Positions 26,389 through 35,546 of a DNA stretch of 64,000 nt are shown here, one piece after another. Every line of letters starts with the position of its first letter. The first letter of the stretch is position 1. The position numbers and the translations under genes are program-made. The stretch comes from Flavobacterium omnivorum (GTDB lineage: Bacteria > Bacteroidota > Bacteroidia > Flavobacteriales > Flavobacteriaceae): positions 1-64,000 of the forward strand of contig NZ_FNDB01000016.1 of assembly GCF_900099915.1 (NCBI RefSeq). The letters are read 5' to 3'. The notes beneath the pieces are model-generated. The model was not told where the DNA came from, searched no databases, and saw only the letters and a program-made list of their open reading frames with translations.

Positions 26389-27850
26389 ATAATTTGCTGA
26401 TATAACTTCCGTAAATATCTTTAAACTGATAGCCTTCAGAAAAACGATCTTTGCTTAGTTTTTTGTATTCGACTAAAGCCCAAAGTATAAATTCCTTCAT
26501 GAAAAATTTATCTTCCTTGGCGAGTTGAGGCTGATATTTCTTGATTAAAACTTCAAGAGGGACAATACTTCCCAAAATTCTTTCATATTCTTCATCAGAA
26601 CAATCATCTAATAATTCGAAACCAATTTCGGCAAAAAACCATTCGATAATATCCGTATAAGCCGTTTTTTCATCTTGCTTTTCCAGTTTTTCAATTTTTG
26701 GAAAATAAGCCGGAAAAAAAGTATGAATTGCATCTCCTAATAAGTGCTGCGCTACAACGGCTGCTCCCTCCTGCTCTCCTTCATACACTAATTCTACTTT
26801 TCCGGTAATCGCAGGAATAATTCCCATAAAATCAGATAAACGTAAAGTAGTGTGATCTGCTCCTGATTTCAATGCTCTGCGTTCCGCTGTGCTTAATAAA
26901 TTCTCAAAAGCGGTAATACTCAATCTGGCGCTTACACCACTTTTATTGTCTATGTATTCACTCTCACGAGCCTCAAAACTGATTTGTTCCAATAAATCCC
27001 TCGCTAATGAAGGCACATAGACCATCTCGTTCTGCACTTTATCTAATTTAGCTTCTTGCTCTGTAATTGTTCTTGCAATTTTTATCGTATCGGGATAATG
27101 TGTCAAAATTTGAGAACCAATTCTGTCTTTCAGTGGTGTTACAATACTTCCACGATTGGTGTAATCCTCTGGATTTGCCGTAAAGACAAATTGCATGTCC
27201 AAGGGCATTCTTAATTTGAAACCACGGATTTGAATGTCACCTTCTTGCAAAATATTAAACAAAGCAACTTGAATTCTTGCTTGTAAATCAGGTAATTCAT
27301 TAATTACAAAAATACAGCGATTCGCTCTTGGTATCATCCCAAAATGAATCACTCGATCGTCAGCATAAGATAGTTTCAGATTTGCGGCTTTTATCGGATC
27401 TACATCTCCTATTAAATCGGCAACGGTTACGTCTGGCGTGGCTAGCTTCTCAAAGAAACGATCGCTTCTGTGCAACCAAGAAATGGGAGTTTCATCCTCT
27501 TTTTCGGCAATTAAGTCTTTAGCAAAACGGGAAATTGGTTTCAAAGGATCATCATTAATTTCTGAACCCGTTACAAACGGAATGTATTCGTCTAACAATT
27601 CGATCATTTTACGTGCTAACCTGGTTTTGGCTTGACCACGTAGTCCTAATAAATTGATGTTATGACGTGATAAAATGGCGCGCTCCAACTCTGGAATTAC
27701 CGTATTTTCAAATCCATGAACACCTTCGAATGTTGGTTTCCCTGATTTGATTTTTTCTCTCAGGTTCAAACGCAATTCATCTTTTATGCTTTTACTTTCG
27801 TATCCTGATTTTTTTAATTCACCTAATGTTTTTATATTTTCTATTTTCAT
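26387..27850 (-). CDS. MoxR/magnesium-chelatase-like AAA+ ATPase
   Basis: Cytosolic AAA+ ATPase of 487 residues. Walker A is GLRGQAKT (residues 69-76), and the Walker B region is IFVINELPDLQARIQVALFN, as in MgCh I-subunit and MoxR proteins. The conserved FVFTANPEDYTNRGSIVTPLKDRIGS follows. The C-terminal part is a helical lid. It follows a vWA-domain gene, forming the familiar MoxR-vWA pair that activates or assembles partner proteins. It is not part of a chlorophyll pathway here. The target is unknown. Confidence 0.9.
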   Translation of the reverse strand: MKIENIKTLGELKKSGYESKSIKDELRLNLREKIKSGKPTFEGVHGFENTVIPELERAILSRHNINLLGLRGQAKTRLARKMIELLDEYIPFVTGSEINDDPLKPISRFAKDLIAEKEDETPISWLHRSDRFFEKLATPDVTVADLIGDVDPIKAANLKLSYADDRVIHFGMIPRANRCIFVINELPDLQARIQVALFNILQEGDIQIRGFKLRMPLDMQFVFTANPEDYTNRGSIVTPLKDRIGSQILTHYPDTIKIARTITEQEAKLDKVQNEMVYVPSLARDLLEQISFEARESEYIDNKSGVSARLSITAFENLLSTAERRALKSGADHTTLRLSDFMGIIPAITGKVELVYEGEQEGAAVVAQHLLGDAIHTFFPAYFPKIEKLEKQDEKTAYTDIIEWFFAEIGFELLDDCSDEEYERILGSIVPLEVLIKKYQPQLAKEDKFFMKEFILWALVEYKKLSKDRFSEGYQFKDIYGSYISKL

Positions 27851-27976
27851 GTTTGAAATTTAATGATTGAAAAAGGAACTACTTTAAAAATTTTTTTCCT
27901 ACTCTTTCTTTCTATTATCTTGATTAATTATCCTATTCGCTTTATTCTTTTTTACTCTAGAGTCGTTTCTATCGCT

Positions 27977-29095
27977 TTATTTAATTCTCTTCTTTCTATT
28001 TGTTTCATAATCTTCAAAAATCATTTCGCCCAAACCTTTCAATCCAGTATAGAACGCTTTTCCTTGATTGGCCTCGGTAAATTTATTGACAAACTGCTGT
28101 AGATAAGGATCATTAGCAATCATAAAAGTAGTAATCGGAATATGTAATTTACGGGCTTGTTGCGCTTGACTGTAGCATTTATCTACAATATATTCATCCA
28201 GACCATTGCTATTCATATAATACGAACCGTCCTTTTCCCGAACACAACTTGGCTTCCCATCCGTAATCATGAATATTTGTTTATTGGTATTTCGTTTTCT
28301 ACGAAGTAAGTCCATTGCTAGTTGCAATCCTGCGACTGTGTTTGTGTGAAATGGACCCACTTTTAGATAAGGCAAATCTTTTATGGCAATCGTCCAAGCA
28401 TCATTTCCAAAAACTAATATATCTAAAGTATCTTTTGGATAACGTGTTGTAATTAGTTCTGCTAGAGCCATAGCCACTTTTTTAGCTGGTGTAATTCTAT
28501 CTTCCCCATACAAGATCATACTGTGACTAATATCGATCATCAAGACGGTGCTCATCTGAGATTTAAATTGTGTTTCTTCAACAACCAAATCATTTTCAGT
28601 CAGCATGAAACTGTCGACTCCATTATTGATTTGTGCGTTTCGCAAACTTTCTGTCAATGAGATTCGCTCTAGTCCATCACCAAAATGAAATTCGCGAAAT
28701 TCTCCGGTATGTTCGTCACCATTTCCAGAATGTTTGGTTTTGTGATTTCCACTGCCACTACGCTTTAAATTCCCAAAAATATTGTCTAATGCCTGCTGGC
28801 GGATGGCTCGCTCCGTTTTTGATGTAATTCCAATTCCTGAACTTCCATCTTCTTTAAGTTCATCTCGGATGTACCCCTTTTTCTTTAAATCTTCGATAAA
28901 ATTATCAATGGTGTATTTTTCATCCGTCAATTTATATTCTTTGTCTAATTCCCGCAACCAGTCGATTGCTTCATCAAAATCTCCAGAAGTATGTGTGATT
29001 AATTCCTTGAAAATTCCAAAGAGTTTATCAAACGGAGACTGATTTGGCGCTTCGTATTGCTTGAAATAAAAACCTTTTCTATTGTCATTTTTCAT
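27977..29095 (-). CDS. von Willebrand factor A-domain protein, partner of the MoxR-like ATPase
   Basis: Cytosolic protein of 372 residues. An N-terminal helical region and a Gly/His-rich linker (about 112-132) precede a vWA domain from about residue 180. The MIDAS metal motif is DISHS (188-192), and a Thr is present in FHTNTVAG, with ITDGKPS later. No signal peptide or membrane helix is seen. The gene lies 126 bp upstream of the MoxR-like ATPase, and the spacer between them is unusually purine-rich on the coding strand. Confidence 0.9.
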   Translation of the reverse strand: MKNDNRKGFYFKQYEAPNQSPFDKLFGIFKELITHTSGDFDEAIDWLRELDKEYKLTDEKYTIDNFIEDLKKKGYIRDELKEDGSSGIGITSKTERAIRQQALDNIFGNLKRSGSGNHKTKHSGNGDEHTGEFREFHFGDGLERISLTESLRNAQINNGVDSFMLTENDLVVEETQFKSQMSTVLMIDISHSMILYGEDRITPAKKVAMALAELITTRYPKDTLDILVFGNDAWTIAIKDLPYLKVGPFHTNTVAGLQLAMDLLRRKRNTNKQIFMITDGKPSCVREKDGSYYMNSNGLDEYIVDKCYSQAQQARKLHIPITTFMIANDPYLQQFVNKFTEANQGKAFYTGLKGLGEMIFEDYETNRKKRIK

Positions 29096-29217
29096 AATTG
29101 TTAAAATTACATCATTTTCAAATGACCCTGCACAAACGTTTATTAATTTTTAGTTAAAAGCGTTTCAACAAAAGTAGCAACGGAATAATGGAGCGAAGAA
29201 TGCTCTTTCTAAAAAAA

Positions 29218-29607
29218 TCAAAAGAATTCCCCATCCACATAAAACCAATTTTGATTTTCAAGTATAAAAGAAGAAAGTTCATGATGAATTTGCTGCAGGT
29301 TTTTAGTATCCAAAAAGTAAGCTTTGAACTCCACCTTATATTCGGTGACGTGCATAATTTCTAATTGAAGCCATTTATTATTGGTCGCCCAATTAAGAAT
29401 TTCTGATTTAGAATGGGAACTTCTTTTGGAGACATGAGTTGTTGCTAACAAATAATCAGCTTGATGCGTGACATAAGCCGAATAACGAGAACGCATTAAC
29501 AATTCAGCTGTTGCTGCTTTTTGAACGCCTTTAATAATGGGTTCACAACATTCCTGATAGGATTTACCCAAACCGCAAAAACAAGTTTTCTGGTTGCTAT
29601 TTAGCAT
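29218..29607 (-). CDS. ychJ: YchJ-family SEC-C motif protein
   Basis: The start at 29607 (MLNSNQKTCFCGLGKSY) is preferred because it follows the previous stop by 7 bp; an upstream start would overlap that gene. The product of 129 residues has the SEC-C-like zinc motif CFCGLGKSYQECC, then AELLMRSRYSAYVTHQADYLLATTH, the YchJ core, and the C-terminal FILENQNWFYVDGEFF. Length is normal. The function is unknown; a metal-binding role is inferred from the cysteines. It is the last gene of a run of three small genes. Confidence 0.9.
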   Translation of the reverse strand: MLNSNQKTCFCGLGKSYQECCEPIIKGVQKAATAELLMRSRYSAYVTHQADYLLATTHVSKRSSHSKSEILNWATNNKWLQLEIMHVTEYKVEFKAYFLDTKNLQQIHHELSSFILENQNWFYVDGEFF

Positions 29608-29614
29608 GCTACTT

Positions 29615-29857
29615 TTAAATAGAAGTTGTTGCCTGACCATTAAGACCAATTATTTTTTGATGCAACTGGTTCAACAAGACTTGATAGCGACTTATTTCCA
29701 TAAGGTCATTATCTTCTTCTGCAAAATCGAGTAATTCATCTAGCTCTTCGCTAACTTCAACTAATTTATTGCTGGCTTCTTTGGCATTTTTTTCAGCTAT
29801 AAAATCAATTATTTCTTGAACACCACTTTTTACTTGGTCAAATTTATTTATTTCCAT
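29615..29857 (-). CDS. Small acidic helical protein (80 aa)
   Basis: Conserved-looking hypothetical of 80 residues, highly charged and predicted all-helical, with an acidic middle (SEELDELLDFAEEDND) and a Gln-rich C-terminal helix. No known motif is visible. It sits between a 50-residue basic gene (11 bp upstream) and ychJ (7 bp downstream), which supports translation from a shared transcript. Confidence 0.7.
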   Translation of the reverse strand: MEINKFDQVKSGVQEIIDFIAEKNAKEASNKLVEVSEELDELLDFAEEDNDLMEISRYQVLLNQLHQKIIGLNGQATTSI

Positions 29858-29868
29858 GATGCGTCTTT

Positions 29869-30021
29869 TTAGTTATTTTCCGAAGCGTTATTTTCATTAA
29901 ACTTCTTTACAATTTGCTTTAACTTTTCTTTGCGCACTATTTCAGCTTGTTTCACTTTATCCTGCGCTTTGTGCAACTTATCGTTGTGTTTTTTAATATT
30001 CCTGTCGTTATTTCTACTCAT
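29869..30021 (-). CDS. Small basic coiled-coil protein (50 aa)
   Basis: A complete short frame from ATG 30021 to TAA 29869. Translation starts MSRNNDRNIKKHNDKLHKAQ and is rich in Lys, His, Gln and Asn with heptad-like spacing, ending FNENNASENN. It lies 11 bp before the 80-residue gene, which supports it. I do not recognise the family. It is very small, so the call is tentative. Confidence 0.55.
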   Translation of the reverse strand: MSRNNDRNIKKHNDKLHKAQDKVKQAEIVRKEKLKQIVKKFNENNASENN

Positions 30022-30302
30022 ATCCGTATATTTTTAAGTAATCAGTTTGTTGTTTGATTCAGTAAATGCTGTAAAGTTCGGTTTATTTCTTTAAATCCAA
30101 CCTAAAATTTATTATTTCTAGAGTTACTTTCTTTGCAATAATTAGTTTTTTTAGTAATAATGATACTCCAAAAGGTACTATTAGCTAAAGAATATGATTC
30201 TTAAGTAGTAAAATATAATTTCAAAATAAGATTCTCATGTTAAATTTTTTTATATATTTATTTTTTGAATAATGAACAAGTAGAAAACCAACCTAATAAA
30301 AA

Positions 30303-33146
30303 ATGAAGTCTGGAAAAAAACACAGCAAATTCATCGGATGGTTTTTTAGCAAACCAAAATTAACAGGTTTTTTAACATTCTTGTTTTTGAGTTATATTAC
30401 AGGTTTTATTTTATGGCAGCAATATAAACTCATTAAAGAAGATGAGCAACGCGAAATGAATTCTATTGTTCATGTCGTGCATCAAAACATTGAACAATCG
30501 CTTAAAAATTGTTATACCTCTACACTGACTTTAGCACTCACTATCGATAGCAAAGGGATTCCTGAAAACTTTGACAGTGTTGGCAAAACTCTAATGACAT
30601 CAAATGCTAATATTAATGCGGTACAGTTAGTTCCCAATGGAATTATTAAATACATTTATCCCATGGAAGGGAATGAAGCAGCTATGAATTTGAATATTCT
30701 AGCAGATCCTTATCTTAAAGAGGAAGCTTTAAAATCAATTGCAACTCAAAAAATGTATTTTGCAGGGCCTTTAAAATTAAAGCAAGGCGGAATGGGAATA
30801 GTCGGAAGGCTTCCAGTTTTTGAAAATAATATATTTTGGGGGTTTTCAGCGGTAATTATCAAATTAGAAACACTTTTGAAATCATCGGGAATCAACAATA
30901 TAGATGATTCAAAATATTATTTTCAATTTTCAAAATACGACCCTACAGAGCAGAAAGAAATTTTTTATTTACCTAATAAAAGAGATTTTGCGAGAAACTA
31001 TAATGTTTCAATAAAAATTCCGGACGGTGATTGGAAATTATACATCATATCAAAAAATCAAAATTATCTTTCTTCTCAAATTTTAATTCCTGGAATCATT
31101 GGAATCATAATAGCGGCTCTTTTTGGGCTATTAATTTTTACGCTTTTAAAAATACCGGAAGAATTACAATCATTAGTGAGCATTCAGGCTACTAAGCTTT
31201 TGAATTCTGAAATAAAATTCGGGGCTATTTTCGATCAAGCCGCGGTAGGAATTGCGCACATAGATTCCTTTACAGGAAATTTTATTGAAATCAACAACCA
31301 ATATTGCCAATTATTAGGATACACACCGCAGGAAATGAAAGAGCATAACTTTCAATCCGTAACCCATCCAAAAGATTTAGAAGAAGATTTACTAAATCTT
31401 GAAAAACTGCGAGAAGGAAAAATTGCATCGTACACAATGGAAAAACGGTACATTACAAAGGAGGGTACTATTATTTGGATAAATTTAACGGTCTCTCCAC
31501 TATTAAAAAAAAATAAAAAAGTAACTACACACATATCTATAGTTGAGGATATTTCCACAAAAAAAGAAGCTGAATATTTAATTAAAAAAAATGAAACCCG
31601 ATTTAAGAGTTTGTTTGAAGACTCCCCTATGCCGTTAAGAGAAGAAGATTTTTCTGAAGTTAAAAAATACTTAGAAGAACTGAAATTATTAAATCAAAGT
31701 AAAGATATAGTAACTGATTTTTTTTATGCTAACCCACTTGTTGTAGAGAAATGCCATTCCTTAATTAAAGTAATTAATATAAATAAGGCCAGTTTAAAAT
31801 TATATAAGGTCAAATCTAAAGAAGATTTAATTCAAGCGAAGTCAGAACTATTTAACGTAAGATCTAAAAAAGATTTTATTGAGAATTTAATCGCAATCAC
31901 TCAAGGCAAGAAGCAGTTCATTATCGATACGATAATAAAAAATGCCAAAGGAGAATTCCGTAACATCAATTTAAGATGGAATTTAGCTGGAAGTTACACA
32001 AAAACATTCGAACGAATCATTGTGTCAACAGAGGACATTACGGATAGAATGGCTACTGAAAAAATTATCCTTGACACAAAACAAAGAGTAGAATCATTGA
32101 TTAATACGATAGACGGAATAGTTTGGGAATGTGATGCTAAAAGCTTTTCGTTTAATTTTATAAGTAAAAAAGTAGAAAATATTTTAGGATATACTGCTGC
32201 CGAATGGCTTGCAGAACCTACATTTTGGCAGGATCATATCTACTGGGAAGACCAAGAAGAGGTTCGGGAATATTGCAAATTGAAAACGGAAAAAAATTTA
32301 AACCATGATTTAGAATATCGAATGGTCGCTAAAGACCATTCTATTGTTTGGCTCAGGGACATCGTAAACGTAGTTTTAGAAAATGGTAAAGCGGTTAGTT
32401 TACGTGGTATTATGATTGATATAACTAAAACTAAAGAAGCGGAAAAAGAGTTGAACACTTCCTACACTATGCTCACCGAGCAAAATAAAAGATTATTGAA
32501 TTTTTCCTATATTGTTTCCCATAATTTAAGATCACATACCAGCAATATCGCCTCTATCGTTTCTTTGATTGAATCCTCTTCATCTGAAGAAGAAAGAGAA
32601 CAAATGATACAGCTATTAAAAACTGTTTCCGATTCTCTTAACGAAACCATGCAACACTTAAATGAAGTCATAAATATTAGAAATAATATTGGATTAGTAT
32701 CTGAATCTTTGAATCTAGAAAACTATATTACAAATGTTAAAAGTGTGCTTTCTGAACAAATCACCAGTCACGAAGTAACTATTTTATCTGATATACCGCA
32801 GGATACTTTTATTAATTATAACCCCGCTTATCTGGAAAGTATACTGTATAATATTATTTCAAACTCAATTCGGTACAGACATTCTTCCCGTAAACCTTGT
32901 ATAAAAATTAATTTAGCTGTTGATAACGAGATGAAAGTCCTTCAAATTTCAGATAATGGCATAGGTATTGATCTTGTGAGAAACGCTGACAAAATTTTCG
33001 GAATGTACAAGACCTTCACGAACAATTCTGATTCAAAAGGAATTGGACTATTTATAACCAAAAATCAAATTGATGCGATGGGAGGAAATATTACTGTGGA
33101 AAGCGAACCCAATGTTGGAACTACCTTTAAAATTTTTATTCAATGA
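30303..33146 (+). CDS. CHASE/PAS sensor histidine kinase
   Basis: Inner-membrane sensor kinase of 947 residues. A first membrane helix (about 20-37) is followed by a CHASE-type extracytoplasmic sensing domain (with QLVPNGIIKYIYPMEGNEAA). A second helix (about 262-285) leads to three PAS domains (from about 300, 440 and 600), the last with SFNFISKKVENILGY. The phosphorylation site is His740 in VSHNLRSHTSNI. The ATPase domain has the N box IISNSIRYR, G1 SDNGIGID and G2 KGIGLFI. It overlaps the following receiver gene by 4 bp. The ligand is unknown. Confidence 0.93.
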   Translation: MKSGKKHSKFIGWFFSKPKLTGFLTFLFLSYITGFILWQQYKLIKEDEQREMNSIVHVVHQNIEQSLKNCYTSTLTLALTIDSKGIPENFDSVGKTLMTSNANINAVQLVPNGIIKYIYPMEGNEAAMNLNILADPYLKEEALKSIATQKMYFAGPLKLKQGGMGIVGRLPVFENNIFWGFSAVIIKLETLLKSSGINNIDDSKYYFQFSKYDPTEQKEIFYLPNKRDFARNYNVSIKIPDGDWKLYIISKNQNYLSSQILIPGIIGIIIAALFGLLIFTLLKIPEELQSLVSIQATKLLNSEIKFGAIFDQAAVGIAHIDSFTGNFIEINNQYCQLLGYTPQEMKEHNFQSVTHPKDLEEDLLNLEKLREGKIASYTMEKRYITKEGTIIWINLTVSPLLKKNKKVTTHISIVEDISTKKEAEYLIKKNETRFKSLFEDSPMPLREEDFSEVKKYLEELKLLNQSKDIVTDFFYANPLVVEKCHSLIKVININKASLKLYKVKSKEDLIQAKSELFNVRSKKDFIENLIAITQGKKQFIIDTIIKNAKGEFRNINLRWNLAGSYTKTFERIIVSTEDITDRMATEKIILDTKQRVESLINTIDGIVWECDAKSFSFNFISKKVENILGYTAAEWLAEPTFWQDHIYWEDQEEVREYCKLKTEKNLNHDLEYRMVAKDHSIVWLRDIVNVVLENGKAVSLRGIMIDITKTKEAEKELNTSYTMLTEQNKRLLNFSYIVSHNLRSHTSNIASIVSLIESSSSEEEREQMIQLLKTVSDSLNETMQHLNEVINIRNNIGLVSESLNLENYITNVKSVLSEQITSHEVTILSDIPQDTFINYNPAYLESILYNIISNSIRYRHSSRKPCIKINLAVDNEMKVLQISDNGIGIDLVRNADKIFGMYKTFTNNSDSKGIGLFITKNQIDAMGGNITVESEPNVGTTFKIFIQ

Positions 33147-33538
33147 CAAAAAAAGCAATCTGGATAGTTGACGATGATGCCATTTACCAAATTATAGTAA
33201 ACAAAATAATTCAAAGGTCAGAGCTATTTTCGACGATTTCCTCTTTCAAAAATGGTAGAGATGCTATTGATAACTTGCATCATGCTGCAGCAATTAATGG
33301 TGATCTTCCGGACATCATTTTATTGGATATCAATATGCCTATAATGGATGGATGGGAATTTATGGAAGCAATGGCACTTGTAAAGCCTAATTTGAATAAA
33401 GAAATCATCGTCTATATTGTCAGTTCCTCGATTGCGATTGAAGATAAGAACAAATCAAAATCTTATGAAAATATTTTAGGATACCTCTCCAAACCCATCA
33501 CTGTAAATGATTTGGTATTAATTGCTTCAAATGATTAA
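33143..33538 (+). CDS. Response regulator, receiver domain only
   Basis: Single-domain CheY-like protein of 131 residues that should accept phosphate from the preceding kinase. The acidic triad is Asp10-Asp12 (IVDDDAIYQ), the phosphoacceptor is Asp62 (LLDINMPIMDG), Ser/Thr sits in YIVSSS, and Lys117 is in LSKPI. No output domain is present. The ATGA overlap with the kinase gene indicates coupled translation. Confidence 0.93.
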   Translation: MTKKAIWIVDDDAIYQIIVNKIIQRSELFSTISSFKNGRDAIDNLHHAAAINGDLPDIILLDINMPIMDGWEFMEAMALVKPNLNKEIIVYIVSSSIAIEDKNKSKSYENILGYLSKPITVNDLVLIASND

Positions 33539-33596
33539 AAAAAACCATGTTATAATGCTTCCTGAAAAATATTAAATGATACTGTAAGAACTAGCA

Positions 33597-34142
33597 TCAG
33601 TGAAATTCTTTTTTTATTTCTTCTAATGTTTTAGTAGTAAAAATAAGTTCATTGATAATTTGTTGTCTCAAAAGATCAATGTCATCACAATCAAAATATC
33701 GAGCCCATGACGTTAAAGTAAGTAAATTTCGAACTTGTTTGATCCGCTTGGAAGTTTCATAACTAGTTCGTAAAATTGCTTTTTTATCATAATCCGGATT
33801 GTTTTTATGCTGATAATTAACGGTTATATTTGAGAAATTTAATTCTAGATAATAGAGTTCTTCCAAAGCATTATCAGGATAAAAGTGGTCCCAAGGAGCG
33901 AAACCCAATTTAATTTTAGAGGGAGTTGCTGGGTCTAGTGGCTCTAAACGCCATTTGCTATTTGCTAATCGTCCCCAATGATTGGATACACGATACATTC
34001 CTAAATTAGTATAATAATACTTACTTCCCGACTTACTATCGAATTGCAGTTTCATGCCATTGACAGTCTCTCTAGGCATTTCACTAAATACACAAAAAGT
34101 ATTTTTAAAAGAATTTGGGTTGGGGCGAAAAAAATTTTCCAT
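33597..34142 (-). CDS. Hypothetical protein (181 aa)
   Basis: The start at 34142 (MENFFRPNPNSFKNTF) looks better than one 12 codons upstream, because the longer leader is unrelated to the polar body of the protein. It has many aromatic residues (Tyr, Trp), for example SKYYYTNLGMYRVSNHWGR and GFAPWDHFYPDNALEELYYL, and a helical acidic C-terminus. No signal peptide or membrane helix is visible. I do not recognise the family. It is divergent from the 81-residue gene. Confidence 0.65.
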   Translation of the reverse strand: MENFFRPNPNSFKNTFCVFSEMPRETVNGMKLQFDSKSGSKYYYTNLGMYRVSNHWGRLANSKWRLEPLDPATPSKIKLGFAPWDHFYPDNALEELYYLELNFSNITVNYQHKNNPDYDKKAILRTSYETSKRIKQVRNLLTLTSWARYFDCDDIDLLRQQIINELIFTTKTLEEIKKEFH

Positions 34143-34195
34143 CAAGCAAAGATAATCAGAAAGCGCAAATCCTAGCAAGACAATGTATAATTGAT

Positions 34196-34203
34196 TAGCT
34201 TTG
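34196..34203 (+). promoter_or_regulatory. -7 promoter box before the 81-aa gene
   Basis: TAGCTTTG matches TAnnTTTG and lies 29 bp before the start at 34233. Because it falls after an earlier in-frame start at 34191, it argues for the shorter gene. Confidence 0.5.
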
Positions 34204-34232
34204 CCAACAAGATTTACTTTAAAAAAATTATT

Positions 34233-34478
34233 ATGACTAAAGCTTCTGAAGAAAGAATGTTACAAAAAGGGGTTTACACCGGAATCATGGAAAAAGATGA
34301 AAATAACAACTTTTTTTGTGGACAATATCTTTTAGATTATCAAATGGCTACAAAATATACTGTAGGAGATTGGATAACTATAAAATCCATCATCGAAAAT
34401 CCTAGCGATATCAGCCACAATAAGTATCCAAAAAAATCAAAAAATTTCGATAAAGCAAATAATAAGCCTCAACAATAG
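34233..34478 (+). CDS. Small hypothetical protein (81 aa)
   Basis: Soluble protein of 81 residues beginning MTKASEERMLQKGVYTGIME. It contains GQYLLDYQMATKYTVGDWITI and ends in a basic, Lys/Asn-rich tail. No motif, signal peptide or membrane helix was recognised. It has its own -7 box. Function unknown. Confidence 0.6.
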   Translation: MTKASEERMLQKGVYTGIMEKDENNNFFCGQYLLDYQMATKYTVGDWITIKSIIENPSDISHNKYPKKSKNFDKANNKPQQ

Positions 34479-34574
34479 CCTGTTTTAGAGTTTTAATGCT
34501 TTGAAATCCAACCCTTAGAAAAGACTTTTTTTTTAAAATTTGTTGGTCATAAACCAAAAAAATAAAAAAAAGTG

Positions 34575-34582
34575 TACCTTTG
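34575..34582 (+). promoter_or_regulatory. -7 promoter box before the J-KTSC gene
   Basis: TACCTTTG matches TAnnTTTG, 71 bp before the start codon at 34653. The nearest upstream TTG is too far (29 nt). Confidence 0.5.
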
Positions 34583-34652
34583 CAAAAAATTTGTCGATTT
34601 TGAAATCAAATTATATTGATTTTATAGTAAAAGACAAGTAGTTACCTTATTT

Positions 34653-35093
34653 ATGAAAAAAATAGTTGAATACCGCAAACTGCTAAATGTAGACAAAACT
34701 GCAGAGCTAAAAGATTTGAAAACGATTTATCGTAATGCGATGAAAGAAGCACATCCTGATAAATTTCAGGGCGACGAAGCTGGATTGAAAGCTGCTGAAG
34801 AAAATAGTAAAAAAATCATTGAAGCTTATCATTTTTTGGTTAGCATCAATCCTGAAACATTGAAATTAAACTTACCAGAATATACTGAAACAATAGCAAC
34901 AGCTACAATTTCAGACTATAAGTTTGTTGAAGGAAGATTAATCATCAATTTCTCAAACGGTAGTGTTTATGAATACATAAGTGTTCCTAAAGCAACTTAC
35001 GTAAAAATGGTCAACGCTGATTCTCCTGGAAGATTTGCGAAAAGACACATTCTGAATTCGTTTACTTGGAGAAAAACAATCAATCAAGATTAA
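34653..35093 (+). CDS. J-domain plus KTSC-domain protein
   Basis: Cytosolic protein of 146 residues. The N-terminal half is a DnaJ-like domain: YRKLLNVDKTAELKDLKTIYRNAM, then the HPD signature in EAHPDKF, which stimulates Hsp70 ATPase. The C-terminal half (about 85-146) is a KTSC domain (FVEGRLIINFSNGSVYEYI, then SVPKATYVKMVNADSPGRF), named after similarity to lysyl-tRNA synthetase C-terminus. The fusion suggests a chaperone or nucleic-acid link, but the role is unproven. It has its own -7 box and terminator. Confidence 0.88.
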   Translation: MKKIVEYRKLLNVDKTAELKDLKTIYRNAMKEAHPDKFQGDEAGLKAAEENSKKIIEAYHFLVSINPETLKLNLPEYTETIATATISDYKFVEGRLIINFSNGSVYEYISVPKATYVKMVNADSPGRFAKRHILNSFTWRKTINQD

Positions 35094-35114
35094 TTTTTTA
35101 CCACATAAAATTTT

Positions 35115-35138
35115 AAAGCATCCTTAATAGGATGCTTT
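35115..35138 (+). terminator. Terminator after the J-KTSC gene
   Basis: Nine-bp stem (AAAGCATCC at 35115-35123, complement at 35130-35138) with a 6-nt loop followed by a long T run. Confidence 0.85.
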
Positions 35139-35546
35139 TTTTTTGACTCCAAAGCACTTCTTTTTTTTCTACTATTAATTTTTTAAAGAATTTTTACTTC
35201 GATTGATACTACGGACTCCTTTTAAAATGTTTAGGCATAACTATTTATGATCCTTTTAAAAAAATGCTGTTTTTACCGATTTAACAATGAACAAATCATA
35301 CCAAAACAGATCGAATTTTCGGTATTATTTTTTTATAAAACTGCATTAAAAGATATGACTTCTATTATTGGTAACCGTTCTATTAGTTATAGCTAACAAC
35401 TAATAGCTTCTAAAACTACCTTTTCAATTCATTTCAAATGATACATAATTAATTATAAATTATAACAAAAATTTAGGTTCTAAAATGAATTATATTTTAT
35501 ATTTTTTAAATACTTTTGCAGACTTAACTCAATTAACTAATTAATA
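35139..35546. other. Intergenic 0.4 kb before the TlpA-like gene
   Basis: No gene is seen. It holds a 9-bp inverted repeat (CTATTAGTT at 35380-35388, complement at 35398-35406) and a -7 box TACTTTTG (35511-35518), 28 bp before the start codon at 35547. The rest looks like plain A+T-rich spacer. Confidence 0.5.
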
